64,000 nt of DNA, from the NCBI RefSeq assembly GCF_048548695.1, contig NZ_JBLYIF010000005.1; one strand, written 5' to 3'. This document shows, in pieces, positions 50,526-59,695 of the stretch. Both the position numbers and the translations under genes were made by a program. The DNA comes from Neptuniibacter sp048548695 (GTDB lineage: Bacteria; Pseudomonadota; Gammaproteobacteria; Pseudomonadales; Balneatricaceae). Under the pieces are notes generated by a model, which saw only the letters and a program-made list of their open reading frames with translations, was not told the DNA's origin and searched no databases. Every line of letters begins with the position of its first letter. Position 1 is the stretch's first letter.

Positions 50526-53344
50526 GCAAATTTCCGCTCTTCGCCAGCACCATGCACGTTCTCAACACAACGACCGCAGAGTTCCGGGTCGTCACTATGA
50601 CTTCCCATATCATCCCGATAATGCCAGCAACGCGGACACTTATGCCCGGCACTTTTCTCGATGCTCAGTTGTAAACCGGCCAACTCGGTAGCTTCAGCGC
50701 CCTCGGCATCCAGCAACGGTTTCACTTCAGCTTTGGATGTAATCAGTACAAAACGCAGCTCATTTTCTAGCACAGACAACGCCGAGAGTAATTCAGGCTC
50801 ACAATAGAGGGTAACTTCAGCCTCAAGACTGCCACCCACTTCGCCAGCATTACGCTTTGCTTCCAACAGTTTGTTGACGGCATCTTTGACTGTCATCACC
50901 TGATGCCAATAGTCCGCACTCAATGCACTGTCAGCAGGCAGTCTGGCCAATTGACCATACCAGCCGTCCAACTGCACGGACTCAGGCCGGTCACCTGCCA
51001 GATTTTTCCAGATCTCATCGGCGGTGAAGCTGCAGATCGGCGCAATCCAGCGGGTCAACGCCTCAACGATATGGTGCAGTGCTGTTTGCGCAGAACGGCG
51101 CGCATGGGAGTCAGTCGCTGCGGTATATTGGCGATCTTTAATGATGTCCAGGTAAAAACCACCTAGATCCAGCGAGCAGAAATGCGATATTTTCTGGAAA
51201 ATCTGCAGGAATTCGTACTGCTCGTAGTGATGTAACAGCTCATCCTGCAGGCGCGCAGCCCGATCAACTGCCCAGGCATCCAGCGCCACCATTTCAGTCG
51301 CCGGTACACTGTGCGCTGCCGGATCAAAGCCACTCAGGTTTGCCAGCAGGAAACGGGCGGTATTACGAATGCGGCGGTAGGCATCTGCCGCGCGCTTGAG
51401 AATGTCATCGGAAATGGTCATTTCACTACGATAGTCGGTAGAAACCACCCACAACCGCAGAATATCGGCACCGTATTTGTTCATCACTTCCTGCGGCGCT
51501 ATGACATTGCCAACAGACTTAGACATCTTGCGGCCCTGACCATCCACCGTGAAGCCGTGGGTCAGCACCTGCTTGTATGGCGCGCACCCCTTAATAGCAA
51601 TGCCGGTTTTCAGCGATGACTGGAACCAACCACGGTGCTGGTCAGAACCCTCCAGGTAAAGGTCTGCCGGAAATTGCAGCTCATCCCGCTGATCCAATAC
51701 GGAATAATGCGTCACCCCGGAGTCAAACCACACATCCAGAGTATCAGTGACCTTTTCATACTGATCAGCGTCTGCACCCAGCAATTCAGCAGGCTCCAGC
51801 TCAAACCAGGCATCAATCCCGTCAACTTCGATCCGCTTTGCCACCTGCTCGATTAAATCAGCGGTTTGCGGATGCAGCTGCTGGGTTTCTTTATGAATAA
51901 ACAGAGTAATCGGCACACCCCAGGTACGCTGACGGGACACACACCAGTCAGGGCTCTGCTCTACCATTGCCTCGATGCGGTTTTGACCCCAGGCAGGGAA
52001 CCATTGCACGCCCTTAATGGCAGCCAGGGCGTCATTTTTGAGGCCTTTTTCCTGCATACTGATAAACCACTGTGGCGTAGCCCGGTAGATCAGCGGCGTT
52101 TTGGTACGCCAGCAATGAGGATAACTGTGCTGAAACTTGTGCAGTTTCACCAGAGCATGTTTTTCCTGCAGCAGTGCAACGACTTTGTCGTCGACCTTGT
52201 ATACGTGCTCGCCAGCAAACACGCCGGCCTCATCCGTAAACACACCGTTGGCAGCAACCAGGTTCATCGTACCGATGCCGTATTTCGCACCCACCTCAAA
52301 GTCTTCTACACCATGGTCCGGTGCGGTATGTACCGCGCCGGTACCGGCATCCAACGTCACATGATCACCCAGCAAAACCGGCACCTGACGCTCAGCAAAG
52401 GGATGTTGCAGCAACTGCTGCTCCAATGCCTGACCAGCACAACGACCGACAATCTGGTAAGACTCGATACCATAGCGCGACATGGCATCTTCCAGCAGGC
52501 CGGCCGCCAGCAACAACCGCTCAGCACCCTGCCCCAGGTCCACCTGCACTAGCAGGTACTCAAGCTCCGCATTCAGCGATACCGCCTGGTTGGAGGGCAG
52601 AGTCCAGGGTGTCGTGGTCCAGATCACAACGGCAACCGCACCTTCACCACCGCCGTTTTCTGGCTCAAATTTGCCAAGAAAGCCGGCTTGATCAACCGGC
52701 GCAAATTTCACATCAACCGCGGTAGAAGTTTTATCCTGATATTCAACTTCAGCTTCAGCTAGCGCAGAGCCGCCTACCACGCTCCAATACACCGGCTTAA
52801 AGCCTTTCACCAGATGACCGTTCTCAACGATTTTGCCCAAAGCCCGGACAATATTCGCTTCGGTATCAAAATTCATGGTCAGATAAGGCTTGTCCCAGTC
52901 ACCCAGCACACCTAGGCGGATAAAATCTGCTTTCTGCCCCTCAACCTGTTTGCGGGCGTAATCGCGACACTTCTGACGAAACTGTTTATGGCTGACTTTA
53001 ACGCCGGCCTTGCCAACCTTGGTTTCCACCTTGTGCTCGATAGGCAGACCATGGCAGTCCCAACCTGGCACATAGGGCGCATCAAATCCGCTCAGCGTGC
53101 GTGATTTGACAATAATATCTTTCAGAATTTTATTAACCGCATGACCGATATGAATGTCACCATTGGCGTAAGGAGGGCCATCATGCAACACAAACTTCTC
53201 ACGACCAGCACTGGCTTCACGGATTTTTTGGTACAAACCTGACGTCTGCCACTGCTTTAGCATCTCCGGCTCACGCTGCGCCAGATTGCCACGCATCGGG
53301 AACGCCGTTTCCGGCAGGTTAAGTGTCGCTTTGTAATCGGTCAT
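50522..53344 (-). CDS. ileS: Isoleucyl-tRNA synthetase
   Basis: Class Ia synthetase with editing domain. The 940-residue product has the HIGH motif GDIHIGHAVNK, TTTPWTLPSNQA of the CP1 editing domain, KMSKS (GRKMSKSVGN), and a C-terminal zinc cluster CPRCWHYRDDMG ... CGRC. The frame is open seven codons upstream, but ATG 53342-53344 (MTDYKATLNLPET) is the family start and overlaps the ribF stop by one base (TAATG). This is the standard eubacterial type rather than the mupirocin-resistant one. Confidence 0.97.
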   Translation of the reverse strand: MTDYKATLNLPETAFPMRGNLAQREPEMLKQWQTSGLYQKIREASAGREKFVLHDGPPYANGDIHIGHAVNKILKDIIVKSRTLSGFDAPYVPGWDCHGLPIEHKVETKVGKAGVKVSHKQFRQKCRDYARKQVEGQKADFIRLGVLGDWDKPYLTMNFDTEANIVRALGKIVENGHLVKGFKPVYWSVVGGSALAEAEVEYQDKTSTAVDVKFAPVDQAGFLGKFEPENGGGEGAVAVVIWTTTPWTLPSNQAVSLNAELEYLLVQVDLGQGAERLLLAAGLLEDAMSRYGIESYQIVGRCAGQALEQQLLQHPFAERQVPVLLGDHVTLDAGTGAVHTAPDHGVEDFEVGAKYGIGTMNLVAANGVFTDEAGVFAGEHVYKVDDKVVALLQEKHALVKLHKFQHSYPHCWRTKTPLIYRATPQWFISMQEKGLKNDALAAIKGVQWFPAWGQNRIEAMVEQSPDWCVSRQRTWGVPITLFIHKETQQLHPQTADLIEQVAKRIEVDGIDAWFELEPAELLGADADQYEKVTDTLDVWFDSGVTHYSVLDQRDELQFPADLYLEGSDQHRGWFQSSLKTGIAIKGCAPYKQVLTHGFTVDGQGRKMSKSVGNVIAPQEVMNKYGADILRLWVVSTDYRSEMTISDDILKRAADAYRRIRNTARFLLANLSGFDPAAHSVPATEMVALDAWAVDRAARLQDELLHHYEQYEFLQIFQKISHFCSLDLGGFYLDIIKDRQYTAATDSHARRSAQTALHHIVEALTRWIAPICSFTADEIWKNLAGDRPESVQLDGWYGQLARLPADSALSADYWHQVMTVKDAVNKLLEAKRNAGEVGGSLEAEVTLYCEPELLSALSVLENELRFVLITSKAEVKPLLDAEGAEATELAGLQLSIEKSAGHKCPRCWHYRDDMGSHSDDPELCGRCVENVHGAGEERKFA

Positions 53345-54291
53345 TATCTGGTTTCCGCTCCACACCCGACCGCAAAAAATCGGCGGGCCTGTTCAATATC
53401 TTCAAAAATCTGTTGTTTAAGTGCTTCCAGCCCGGAGAATTTTTGCTCTGGACGAATAAAGTGCTTAAATTCAACACTCAATAACTGGCGATAAATCTGT
53501 TGATTAAAACCAAACAGATGCGCCTCTAATACTGGCTGACTGCCACCGACCGTTGGCCGTATCCCAATATTTGCCACCCCCTGCAGCCAGTCACCCGACT
53601 CCGTCTGGGCACAAACGGCATAGACCCCCCGCAGCGGGCAAGGGTAACGATGCATACGCACATTGGCGGTGGGCACACCCAGCTGCCGGCCCAACTGCTG
53701 CCCCTGCATCACACGTCCAGTCACCCGATAAGGACGACCCAGCAACTGTACAGCCATATCAAAATCATTCGCGGCAAGGGCTTCTCGAATACGTGAGCTA
53801 CTGATGCGTGCGTGATCCTGCAGGCAGGTCGCAGTATTCACCACAGTAAATCCATATTTTTCACCCGCCGCCTTCAGCATGGCGTAATCACCACTGCGAT
53901 CACAGCCGAAGCGAAAATCATCCCCTACCACAAAGTGCTGCACATCCAGCCCCTGCAGTAACAGCGACTGCACAAAAGCATCTGCAGACAAGCTGCGTAA
54001 GCGTTCGTTAAACGACAAGCACAGCAGGCGATCAATGCCTTCGGCTTCCAGCAACCGGAATTTTTCGGTAAAGCGCGTCAACCTTGGCGGTGCATCAGCA
54101 CCCGCAAAGAATTCGCGCGGCTGAGGCTCAAAGACGATCACGACAGATGGCACATCCAGCTGAGCGGCTTTATCCTTGACCTGCTGCAATACCCGACGAT
54201 GCCCCATATGGACGCCATCAAAATTGCCAATTGTCGCTACACAGCCACGGTGTTCACCACGCAGATTATGCAGTCCCCGAATCAGTTCCAT
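53344..54291 (-). CDS. ribF: Bifunctional riboflavin kinase / FAD synthetase
   Basis: Makes FMN and FAD. The 315-residue product has an N-terminal FAD-synthetase (nucleotidyltransferase) domain with IGNFDGVHMGHRRVLQQ and VVGDDFRFGCDRSGD, ISSSRIREALAAND, and a C-terminal kinase domain with GQQLGRQLGVPTANV and GVYAV. First gene of the ribF-ileS-lspA-fkpB unit, 73 bases downstream of murJ. Confidence 0.96.
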   Translation of the reverse strand: MELIRGLHNLRGEHRGCVATIGNFDGVHMGHRRVLQQVKDKAAQLDVPSVVIVFEPQPREFFAGADAPPRLTRFTEKFRLLEAEGIDRLLCLSFNERLRSLSADAFVQSLLLQGLDVQHFVVGDDFRFGCDRSGDYAMLKAAGEKYGFTVVNTATCLQDHARISSSRIREALAANDFDMAVQLLGRPYRVTGRVMQGQQLGRQLGVPTANVRMHRYPCPLRGVYAVCAQTESGDWLQGVANIGIRPTVGGSQPVLEAHLFGFNQQIYRQLLSVEFKHFIRPEQKFSGLEALKQQIFEDIEQARRFFAVGCGAETR

Positions 54292-54364
54292 CTCTCAGCT
54301 TGCCAGTCAAAACGAACGCGCAATTATAGCCCAGTTGGCCCCTGACATGTACCGCCCACCCGAT

Positions 54365-55927
54365 TTAATGCTGACGCAAGTGCCTGAGGCGCAAACCGCT
54401 CAATACCAATAACATCAAGTAGAGCAGAACGCTGCTACCCACCAGCCAGGACATATTCAATACCCGTTGTCCAACATCCATCTGTAACCACTGCGCTGCT
54501 GGCAAGCTCTGCCAGACAACCCAACCCAGCAAACTCAAATTAGCCACGCTTAAACGCAGCCAGTGAGCCCCCCAACCAACAGACCACTGCAGCACACCTG
54601 TGCGACGCAACCCCATCAGCAGCAAACCCGCGTTCATAAACGCCGAGATGGATGTCGCTGCCGCCAGACCTACATGCTGAAGCGGCCCAATCAGTAACAG
54701 ATTCAACACCATATTCGCCGCGACAGCCTGCAATGCAATCTTTACGGGCGTCTTAGTGTCCTGACGGGAGAAGTAGCCAGTCGCCAGTACCTTGATCAGC
54801 ATAAAGGCGACCAGACCACAGGCGTACGCGCGCAAGCTCATACCCGCCATCCACACATCACGCTCCTGCATGGCTCCGTAATGAAACAGCGTAATCAGCA
54901 GAGGCTCCGCCAATAGCAGCAGCGCCAGTGCAGCCGGCACTCCAATCAGCAGCACCATCTGCAACGCCCAGTTCAGAGTATCGGAAAACGCCTGTTGCGA
55001 CTGTGTCGCATGTTTGCGGGATAAACTCGGCAGAATAACCGTGGCAATCGCAATACCAAAGACGCCAAGCGGCAACTCAGTCAGCCGGTCAGAGTAATAA
55101 AGCCAAGACACACTCCCGGTTTGCAGGAAAGACGCCAACACCGTATCCAGCAACAAACTGATCTGGGTAACAGACACGCCAAACAGAGCCGGCAGCATCA
55201 ATTTTAAAATGCGCTGTACACCTTCGTCACGCCAGCCCCAGATCGGCTTTGGCAATAAAGCCAGCCGCGCCAAAAACGGCATCTGAAAGATCAGCTGTGT
55301 AACGCCGGCAATCATCACCCCCCAGGCCAGAGCCATCACCGGCGGATCAAACAGCGGACTGAGAAATATGGCCGACCCGATCAGAGAGACATTCAACAAA
55401 ACTGGGGTAAACGCGGGCACCGCAAAGCGGCCATAGCTATTCAAAATAGAGCCAGCAAACGCCGTTAACGAGATCAGCAGTAAATACGGAAAGGTCAGGC
55501 GTAGCATGTCCACTGCGAGGGCGTACTTTGCACTGTCATTGAGATAAAAGCCTGGCGCAAACAGCGCTGTTAACACCGGTGCCGCCGTGACGGCCAGCAC
55601 CGTCAGCATAATCAACACGCCGCCCAGGGTGCCCGCAACACGATGAATCAAGGCTTGAACCGCAGCCAGGTCTCGCTGACTGCGATACTCAGACAACACT
55701 GGCACAAACGCCTGAGCAAAGGCCCCTTCGGCAAACAGGCGACGCAGAAAGTTAGGAATCTTAAATGCGACAAAAAAAGCATCGGCGCTACTGCCAGCAC
55801 CAAAGTAACCGGCTACTACAATATCACGCGCCAGGCCTAGCATCCGGGACAGCATGGTCATAAAACCCACCACTGCACTGGAGCGCAACAACCCTCCTTC
55901 GCGTTCTGCCGGTTTGTCCGTCTGCAT
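54365..55927 (-). CDS. murJ: Lipid II flippase MurJ (MviN)
   Basis: Essential inner membrane MOP-family protein that flips lipid II to the periplasm. The 520-residue product has about 14 hydrophobic segments and the N-terminal signature MTMLSRMLGLARDIVVAGYFGAGSSADAFFVAFKIPNFLRRLFAEGAFAQAFVPV in pieces, including the conserved arginines in FLRRLFAEG. Divergent from rpsT, its usual neighbour; ribF follows on the same strand. Confidence 0.96.
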   Translation of the reverse strand: MQTDKPAEREGGLLRSSAVVGFMTMLSRMLGLARDIVVAGYFGAGSSADAFFVAFKIPNFLRRLFAEGAFAQAFVPVLSEYRSQRDLAAVQALIHRVAGTLGGVLIMLTVLAVTAAPVLTALFAPGFYLNDSAKYALAVDMLRLTFPYLLLISLTAFAGSILNSYGRFAVPAFTPVLLNVSLIGSAIFLSPLFDPPVMALAWGVMIAGVTQLIFQMPFLARLALLPKPIWGWRDEGVQRILKLMLPALFGVSVTQISLLLDTVLASFLQTGSVSWLYYSDRLTELPLGVFGIAIATVILPSLSRKHATQSQQAFSDTLNWALQMVLLIGVPAALALLLLAEPLLITLFHYGAMQERDVWMAGMSLRAYACGLVAFMLIKVLATGYFSRQDTKTPVKIALQAVAANMVLNLLLIGPLQHVGLAAATSISAFMNAGLLLMGLRRTGVLQWSVGWGAHWLRLSVANLSLLGWVVWQSLPAAQWLQMDVGQRVLNMSWLVGSSVLLYLMLLVLSGLRLRHLRQH

Positions 55928-55999
55928 TATCGTCCTCGGGTCAACCTATATAACTTGCGGGCATATTACTGGCTTGGCAATAAAATTTCCGCAGTTTTA

Positions 56000-56028
56000 T
56001 TGACAGTTTGCCCGCAAATATGAATAAT
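56000..56028 (+). promoter_or_regulatory. Promoter of rpsT
   Basis: TTGACA (56000-56005), 17-base spacer, AATAAT (56023-56028), followed by a GC-containing start region (TCCGCC). Located 65 bases before the start codon of rpsT. Confidence 0.7.
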
Positions 56029-56092
56029 TCCGCCTCTTATTTTCGGCGCATACGCCGTTTTTATGATCAACCCTAATTAAAGGAGCCGGACT

Positions 56093-56356
56093 GTGGCAAA
56101 TTCCGCAGGATCTCGTAAACGTGCTCGCCAGGCAGAGAAGCGTCGCCAGCATAACGCTAGCCTGCGTTCCATGGTACGTACCTACACCAAAAAAGTAGTT
56201 GCAGCGATCGACAGCGGCGATAAAGCAGCCGCCGAAGCCGCTCTAAAAACCGCTCAGCCTATTCTGGATAGCTCTGTCAACAAAGGCATCTACCACAAGA
56301 ATAAAGTGGCTCGTATCAAGAGCCGCCTGACTGCACGGATCGTTGCTCTGGGTTAA
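56093..56356 (+). CDS. rpsT: 30S ribosomal protein S20
   Basis: A very basic 87-residue helical protein, MANSAGSRKRARQAEKRR onward, with KGIYHKNKVARIKSRLTARI near the C-terminus; standard S20. It binds 16S rRNA early in 30S assembly. GTG start at 56093, seven bases after AGGAG; a GTG start may help autoregulation, as the non-AUG start does in Escherichia coli rpsT. Monocistronic, closed by a terminator. Confidence 0.98.
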   Translation: MANSAGSRKRARQAEKRRQHNASLRSMVRTYTKKVVAAIDSGDKAAAEAALKTAQPILDSSVNKGIYHKNKVARIKSRLTARIVALG

Positions 56357-56374
56357 TTCATCACCCACAGCAAA

Positions 56375-56404
56375 CAAAAAACCGGCTTCTGGCCGGTTTT
56401 TTTG
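56375..56404. terminator. Bidirectional rho-independent terminator
   Basis: AAAAAACCGGC, loop TTCT, GCCGGTTTTTTT (with one extra G) between rpsT and the convergent proB. Confidence 0.9.
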
Positions 56405-56427
56405 TGGTCCGCTCATCGCCAAGCGCA

Positions 56428-57552
56428 CTAAGCCAATACCAGATTATCCCGATGCACCAGCTCCACTTCGCCCATAAAGCCTAAAATGGACTCGATTTTA
56501 CCGCTTGGCTGGCCGATGATGCGCTCAGCATCTTCATAACCATAATTCACCAGACCTCGCGCGATAATACGACCAGACTCATCCAACAACATCACCATCT
56601 CGCCACGCGAAAAATCACCACCGATACGCCTGACACCTGCCGGCAACAGGCTTTTACCACGTTCGCGCAATGCCCGAATAGCCCCCTCATCCAACACCAG
56701 CGTGCCACGCGCCTGAAGATGACCGGCAATCCACTGCTTACGGGCAGCAACCGGACCTTTTTCAGGCTCCAGCAGGGTACCAATCTGTTCTGCCGCACGA
56801 ATTCTCAGCAACACATCAGCCTCACGACCGCTAGCAATAACAGTCACCGCCCCTGAACGCGCTGCCAGTTTGGCTGCTCTGACTTTTGTCGCCATACCAC
56901 CACGACCCAGCTTGCCACCGCCACCCGCCATGGCCTCAAGCACCGGATCCTCAGCCTGAGCCTGGCTAATCAGTTCAGCCTTGGCATCAACCCTTGGGTC
57001 TGCAGTAAACAAACCCTGCTGGTCGGTCAGCAGAATCAATGCATCCGCTTCCACCAGATTCGCCACCAACGCACCCAGAGTGTCATTGTCACCAAAACGG
57101 ATCTCCTTAGTGACCACGGTGTCGTTTTCATTAACAACCGGGACAACACCCAGAGACAGCAAAGTACGCAAAGTCGCCTGAGCATTCAGGTAACGCTTAC
57201 GGTTAGCATGGTCTTCATGGGTAAGCAGGATCTGCGCAGTTAGAGTATTGTGACGTTTGAAATTGGTCTCGTACGCCTGCACCAAACCCATCTGCCCTAC
57301 TGCAGCAGCGGCCTGCAATTTATAGATTTCATGCGGACGCCGCTGCCAGCCCAAGCGGGTCATACCTTCTGCAACTGAGCCGGATGAAACCAGCACAACC
57401 TCGATGCCCGCTTTCTGCAAAGCCGCGATCTGATCTACCCAGCGGCCAATCGCCTCTAGGTCCAGCCCCCGACCATCGTTTGTCAGCAAGGCACTGCCAA
57501 TCTTCACTACCCAGCGCCGGCTACCTGCCAGCTTTTCACGCCCATTGGCCAC
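56428..57552 (-). CDS. proB: Glutamate 5-kinase
   Basis: First step of proline synthesis, feedback inhibited by proline. The 374-residue product has an amino acid kinase domain (VVKIGSALLTNDGRGLD, VSSGSVAEGMTRLGW, VNENDTVVT, FGDNDTLGALVANLVEAD, GRGGMATKVRAAKLAARSG in parts) and a C-terminal PUA domain (from about 280, GTLVLDEGAIRALRERGKSLL). I place the start at GTG 57550-57552, six bases after GAGGG; a TTG two codons earlier is less well spaced. Downstream of obgE, usual order. Confidence 0.95.
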   Translation of the reverse strand: MANGREKLAGSRRWVVKIGSALLTNDGRGLDLEAIGRWVDQIAALQKAGIEVVLVSSGSVAEGMTRLGWQRRPHEIYKLQAAAAVGQMGLVQAYETNFKRHNTLTAQILLTHEDHANRKRYLNAQATLRTLLSLGVVPVVNENDTVVTKEIRFGDNDTLGALVANLVEADALILLTDQQGLFTADPRVDAKAELISQAQAEDPVLEAMAGGGGKLGRGGMATKVRAAKLAARSGAVTVIASGREADVLLRIRAAEQIGTLLEPEKGPVAARKQWIAGHLQARGTLVLDEGAIRALRERGKSLLPAGVRRIGGDFSRGEMVMLLDESGRIIARGLVNYGYEDAERIIGQPSGKIESILGFMGEVELVHRDNLVLA

Positions 57553-57581
57553 AGCCAACCCTCAATCAAAAGGCCACAAAA

Positions 57582-58775
57582 TTAACGCACGTACTCTACT
57601 TCAACGTCATAATCATCATCGTCGAAGTCATCGTCATCCAGGTCATCATCAGCGTCACGACGTTTACTGGCCCGCAGCTGCTCAATACGCTCACGCGCCT
57701 CCAGATCAATCTGGTGCCGCTCTTCCTCTTCCTGAGCCAACAGCTCAGGATTTTCTTCAATCGCCATCAGACGCTGATCCAGGAACGCCTGGATATCAAG
57801 CATCATAGCCTCTGTACCTTCCTGGCCAAGCGCAGAAATACGGTACACCGGCCCCTGCCAATCCAGGGCATCAAGTACCGCCTGACAGCGTTCTTCACGC
57901 TCTTCTTCCGGCACCATATCAAGCTTATTCAATACCAGCCAGCGCGGCCGATTGGCCAACGTCTGACTAAATTTTGCCAACTCAGCCGCAGCAACCACCG
58001 CCGCCTCTGCCGGAGCCTGCTCATCCCAGGGCGCCATATCCACCAAATGCAGCAAGATACGATTGCGGGCCAGATGTTTAAGGAAACGAATACCTAGGCC
58101 GGCGCCCTCTGCAGCACCTTCAATAATGCCGGGAATATCCGCAATCACAAAACTGCGGTGACGCTCCGTACGCACCACGCCCAAGTTCGGCACCAGAGTG
58201 GTAAATGGATAGTTAGCCACCTTGGGCCGCGCAGCAGACACTGCACGAATCAATGTCGACTTACCCGCATTAGGCAGACCCAACAAACCGACATCCGCCA
58301 GCACCTTCAATTCCAGCTTCAGGTTACGCGTCTCGCCAATAGAGCCTTTAGTGGTTTGACGCGGCGCCCGATTCACACTGCTCTTGTAGCGGGTATTGCC
58401 CAAGCCATGGAAACCGCCTTGGGCTATCTTCTCTACCTGACCCAATTCGGTCAGATCAGCCAGCACTTCATCGGTGTCGGTATCAATGATTGTTGTGCCC
58501 ACCGGCACCCGCAGCACTAAATCTTCACCCTTGGAACCGGTACAGTTGCGCCCCATACCCTGTTGACCATTTTGCGCCTTATAAAAACGGGTAAAACGGT
58601 AGTCAATCAGAGTATTCAGGTTTTCGTCTGCTTCAAAAAACACTGAACCGCCGTCCCCGCCGTCACCACCATCGGGACCACCTTTGGGTATATATTTTTC
58701 ACGTCGAAAGCTCATGCAGCCATTGCCGCCTTTACCGGCCTCGACTGTAATCACTGCCTCATCGACAAATTTCAT
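57582..58775 (-). CDS. obgE: Obg-family GTPase (CgtA)
   Basis: Essential GTPase in 50S maturation and the stringent response. The 397-residue product has the glycine-rich Obg domain (1-158, KGGPDGGDGGDGGSVFFEADENLNTL), the G domain with GLPNAGKSTLIRAVSAARPKVANYPFTTL, DIPGIIEGA and NKLDMV, and an aspartate-rich acidic tail (about 380-392). Downstream of rplU-rpmA as usual; a terminator between suggests partly separate transcription. Confidence 0.97.
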   Translation of the reverse strand: MKFVDEAVITVEAGKGGNGCMSFRREKYIPKGGPDGGDGGDGGSVFFEADENLNTLIDYRFTRFYKAQNGQQGMGRNCTGSKGEDLVLRVPVGTTIIDTDTDEVLADLTELGQVEKIAQGGFHGLGNTRYKSSVNRAPRQTTKGSIGETRNLKLELKVLADVGLLGLPNAGKSTLIRAVSAARPKVANYPFTTLVPNLGVVRTERHRSFVIADIPGIIEGAAEGAGLGIRFLKHLARNRILLHLVDMAPWDEQAPAEAAVVAAAELAKFSQTLANRPRWLVLNKLDMVPEEEREERCQAVLDALDWQGPVYRISALGQEGTEAMMLDIQAFLDQRLMAIEENPELLAQEEEERHQIDLEARERIEQLRASKRRDADDDLDDDDFDDDDYDVEVEYVR

Positions 58776-58830
58776 TGTTAGTCACCATGCGGCTGACGCC
58801 GGTTCTTGTTCAGTATTGCTAATCATAAAC

Positions 58831-58860
58831 AAAAAAAGCCCCGCCGTGGCGGAGCTTTTT
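58831..58860 (-). terminator. Rho-independent terminator between rpmA and obgE
   Basis: Minus strand: GCTCCGCC, loop AC, GGCGGGGC (one G-T pair) then TTTTTTT. It lies 17 bases after the rpmA stop and would end or attenuate the rplU-rpmA transcript before obgE. Confidence 0.85.
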
Positions 58861-58876
58861 CTGATGTGGGGCTATA

Positions 58877-59134
58877 TCAAGCAGATACGACGGAAACGTA
58901 TTTACGCTTGTTAGGACCCTTCACTTCAAATTTCACTACGCCATCAGCTTTAGCGAACAGGGTGTGGTCTTTACCACAACCTACATTATCACCTGCGTGG
59001 AATTTAGTACCACGCTGACGGATCAGGATGTTGCCAGCGATCACTGCCTGACCACCATAGCGTTTAACACCCAAGCGTTTCGATTCGGAATCGCGACCGT
59101 TTCGAGTAGAACCTGCAGCCTTCTTATGAGCCAT
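58877..59134 (-). CDS. rpmA: 50S ribosomal protein L27
   Basis: An 85-residue basic protein beginning MAHKKAAGSTRNGRDSESKR, the L27 signature; the N-terminus reaches the peptidyl-transferase centre. Full GQAVIAGNILIRQRGTKFHAG signature present. No N-terminal cleavage extension (as found in Firmicutes). Follows rplU by 25 bases. Confidence 0.98.
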   Translation of the reverse strand: MAHKKAAGSTRNGRDSESKRLGVKRYGGQAVIAGNILIRQRGTKFHAGDNVGCGKDHTLFAKADGVVKFEVKGPNKRKYVSVVSA

Positions 59135-59159
59135 TTATCTATCTCCTTTGCGGTTAATC

Positions 59160-59471
59160 TTAGGCGTTAATGCCAGTGATTTTAACTTCAGTAAACCACT
59201 GACGGTGGCCCTGGTGCTTCATGTGGTGCTTACGACGCTTGAACTTGATGATCTCAACCTTCTTAGCGCGTGCAGTCTGCACAACTTCTGCAGTCACTTT
59301 GGCACCTTCAACAACCGGCGCACCAACTTTAACGTCATCACCATTGCCAACCAGCAGAACGCGATCAAACTCAACGTTAGCACCGGCTTCAGCCTGCAGT
59401 TTTTCCAGCTTAAGGGTCTGGCCCTCCTGGACACGGTACTGTTTACCGCCACTTACGATTACTGCGTACAT
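59160..59471 (-). CDS. rplU: 50S ribosomal protein L21
   Basis: A 103-residue protein beginning MYAVIVSGGKQYRVQEGQ and ending with KRRKHHMKHQGHRQWFTEVKI-type basic region; standard L21 which binds 23S rRNA. A TCGGAGA ribosome binding site precedes the ATG. First gene of rplU-rpmA; divergent from ispB, an arrangement conserved in gammaproteobacteria. Confidence 0.98.
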   Translation of the reverse strand: MYAVIVSGGKQYRVQEGQTLKLEKLQAEAGANVEFDRVLLVGNGDDVKVGAPVVEGAKVTAEVVQTARAKKVEIIKFKRRKHHMKHQGHRQWFTEVKITGINA

Positions 59472-59573
59472 GTTAATCTCCGATAATTGCCCACCCGGCT
59501 ACTGTTTAACAGACCTACTTTTAATGGCGCACCATATGGTAGGGAGCTACATTTGGATGAGTCAGGGCGCGCG

Positions 59574-59603
59574 ATTATAATGCACTTCCCGGCCAGACAG
59601 CAA
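59574..59603 (-). promoter_or_regulatory. Promoter of rplU-rpmA
   Basis: Minus strand: TTGCTG (complement of 59598-59603), 18-base spacer, perfect TATAAT (complement of 59574-59579), followed by CGCGCGCCC, a GC-rich discriminator like those of stringently controlled ribosomal promoters. The leader is about 95 bases. Confidence 0.7.
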
Positions 59604-59631
59604 CCCCTATCAAAGCCAACAGGCAGAATTC

Positions 59632-59660
59632 TTGACAGGGTTGCGGCCTACCCCTAGCAT
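59632..59660 (+). promoter_or_regulatory. Promoter of ispB
   Basis: Consensus TTGACA (59632-59637), 17-base spacer, TAGCAT (59655-59660), predicting a start near 59667 and a leader of about 30 bases before the ispB ATG. Confidence 0.75.
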
Positions 59661-59695
59661 GCGCGCTTACTTAACATTCACGCATCGCCAAGATC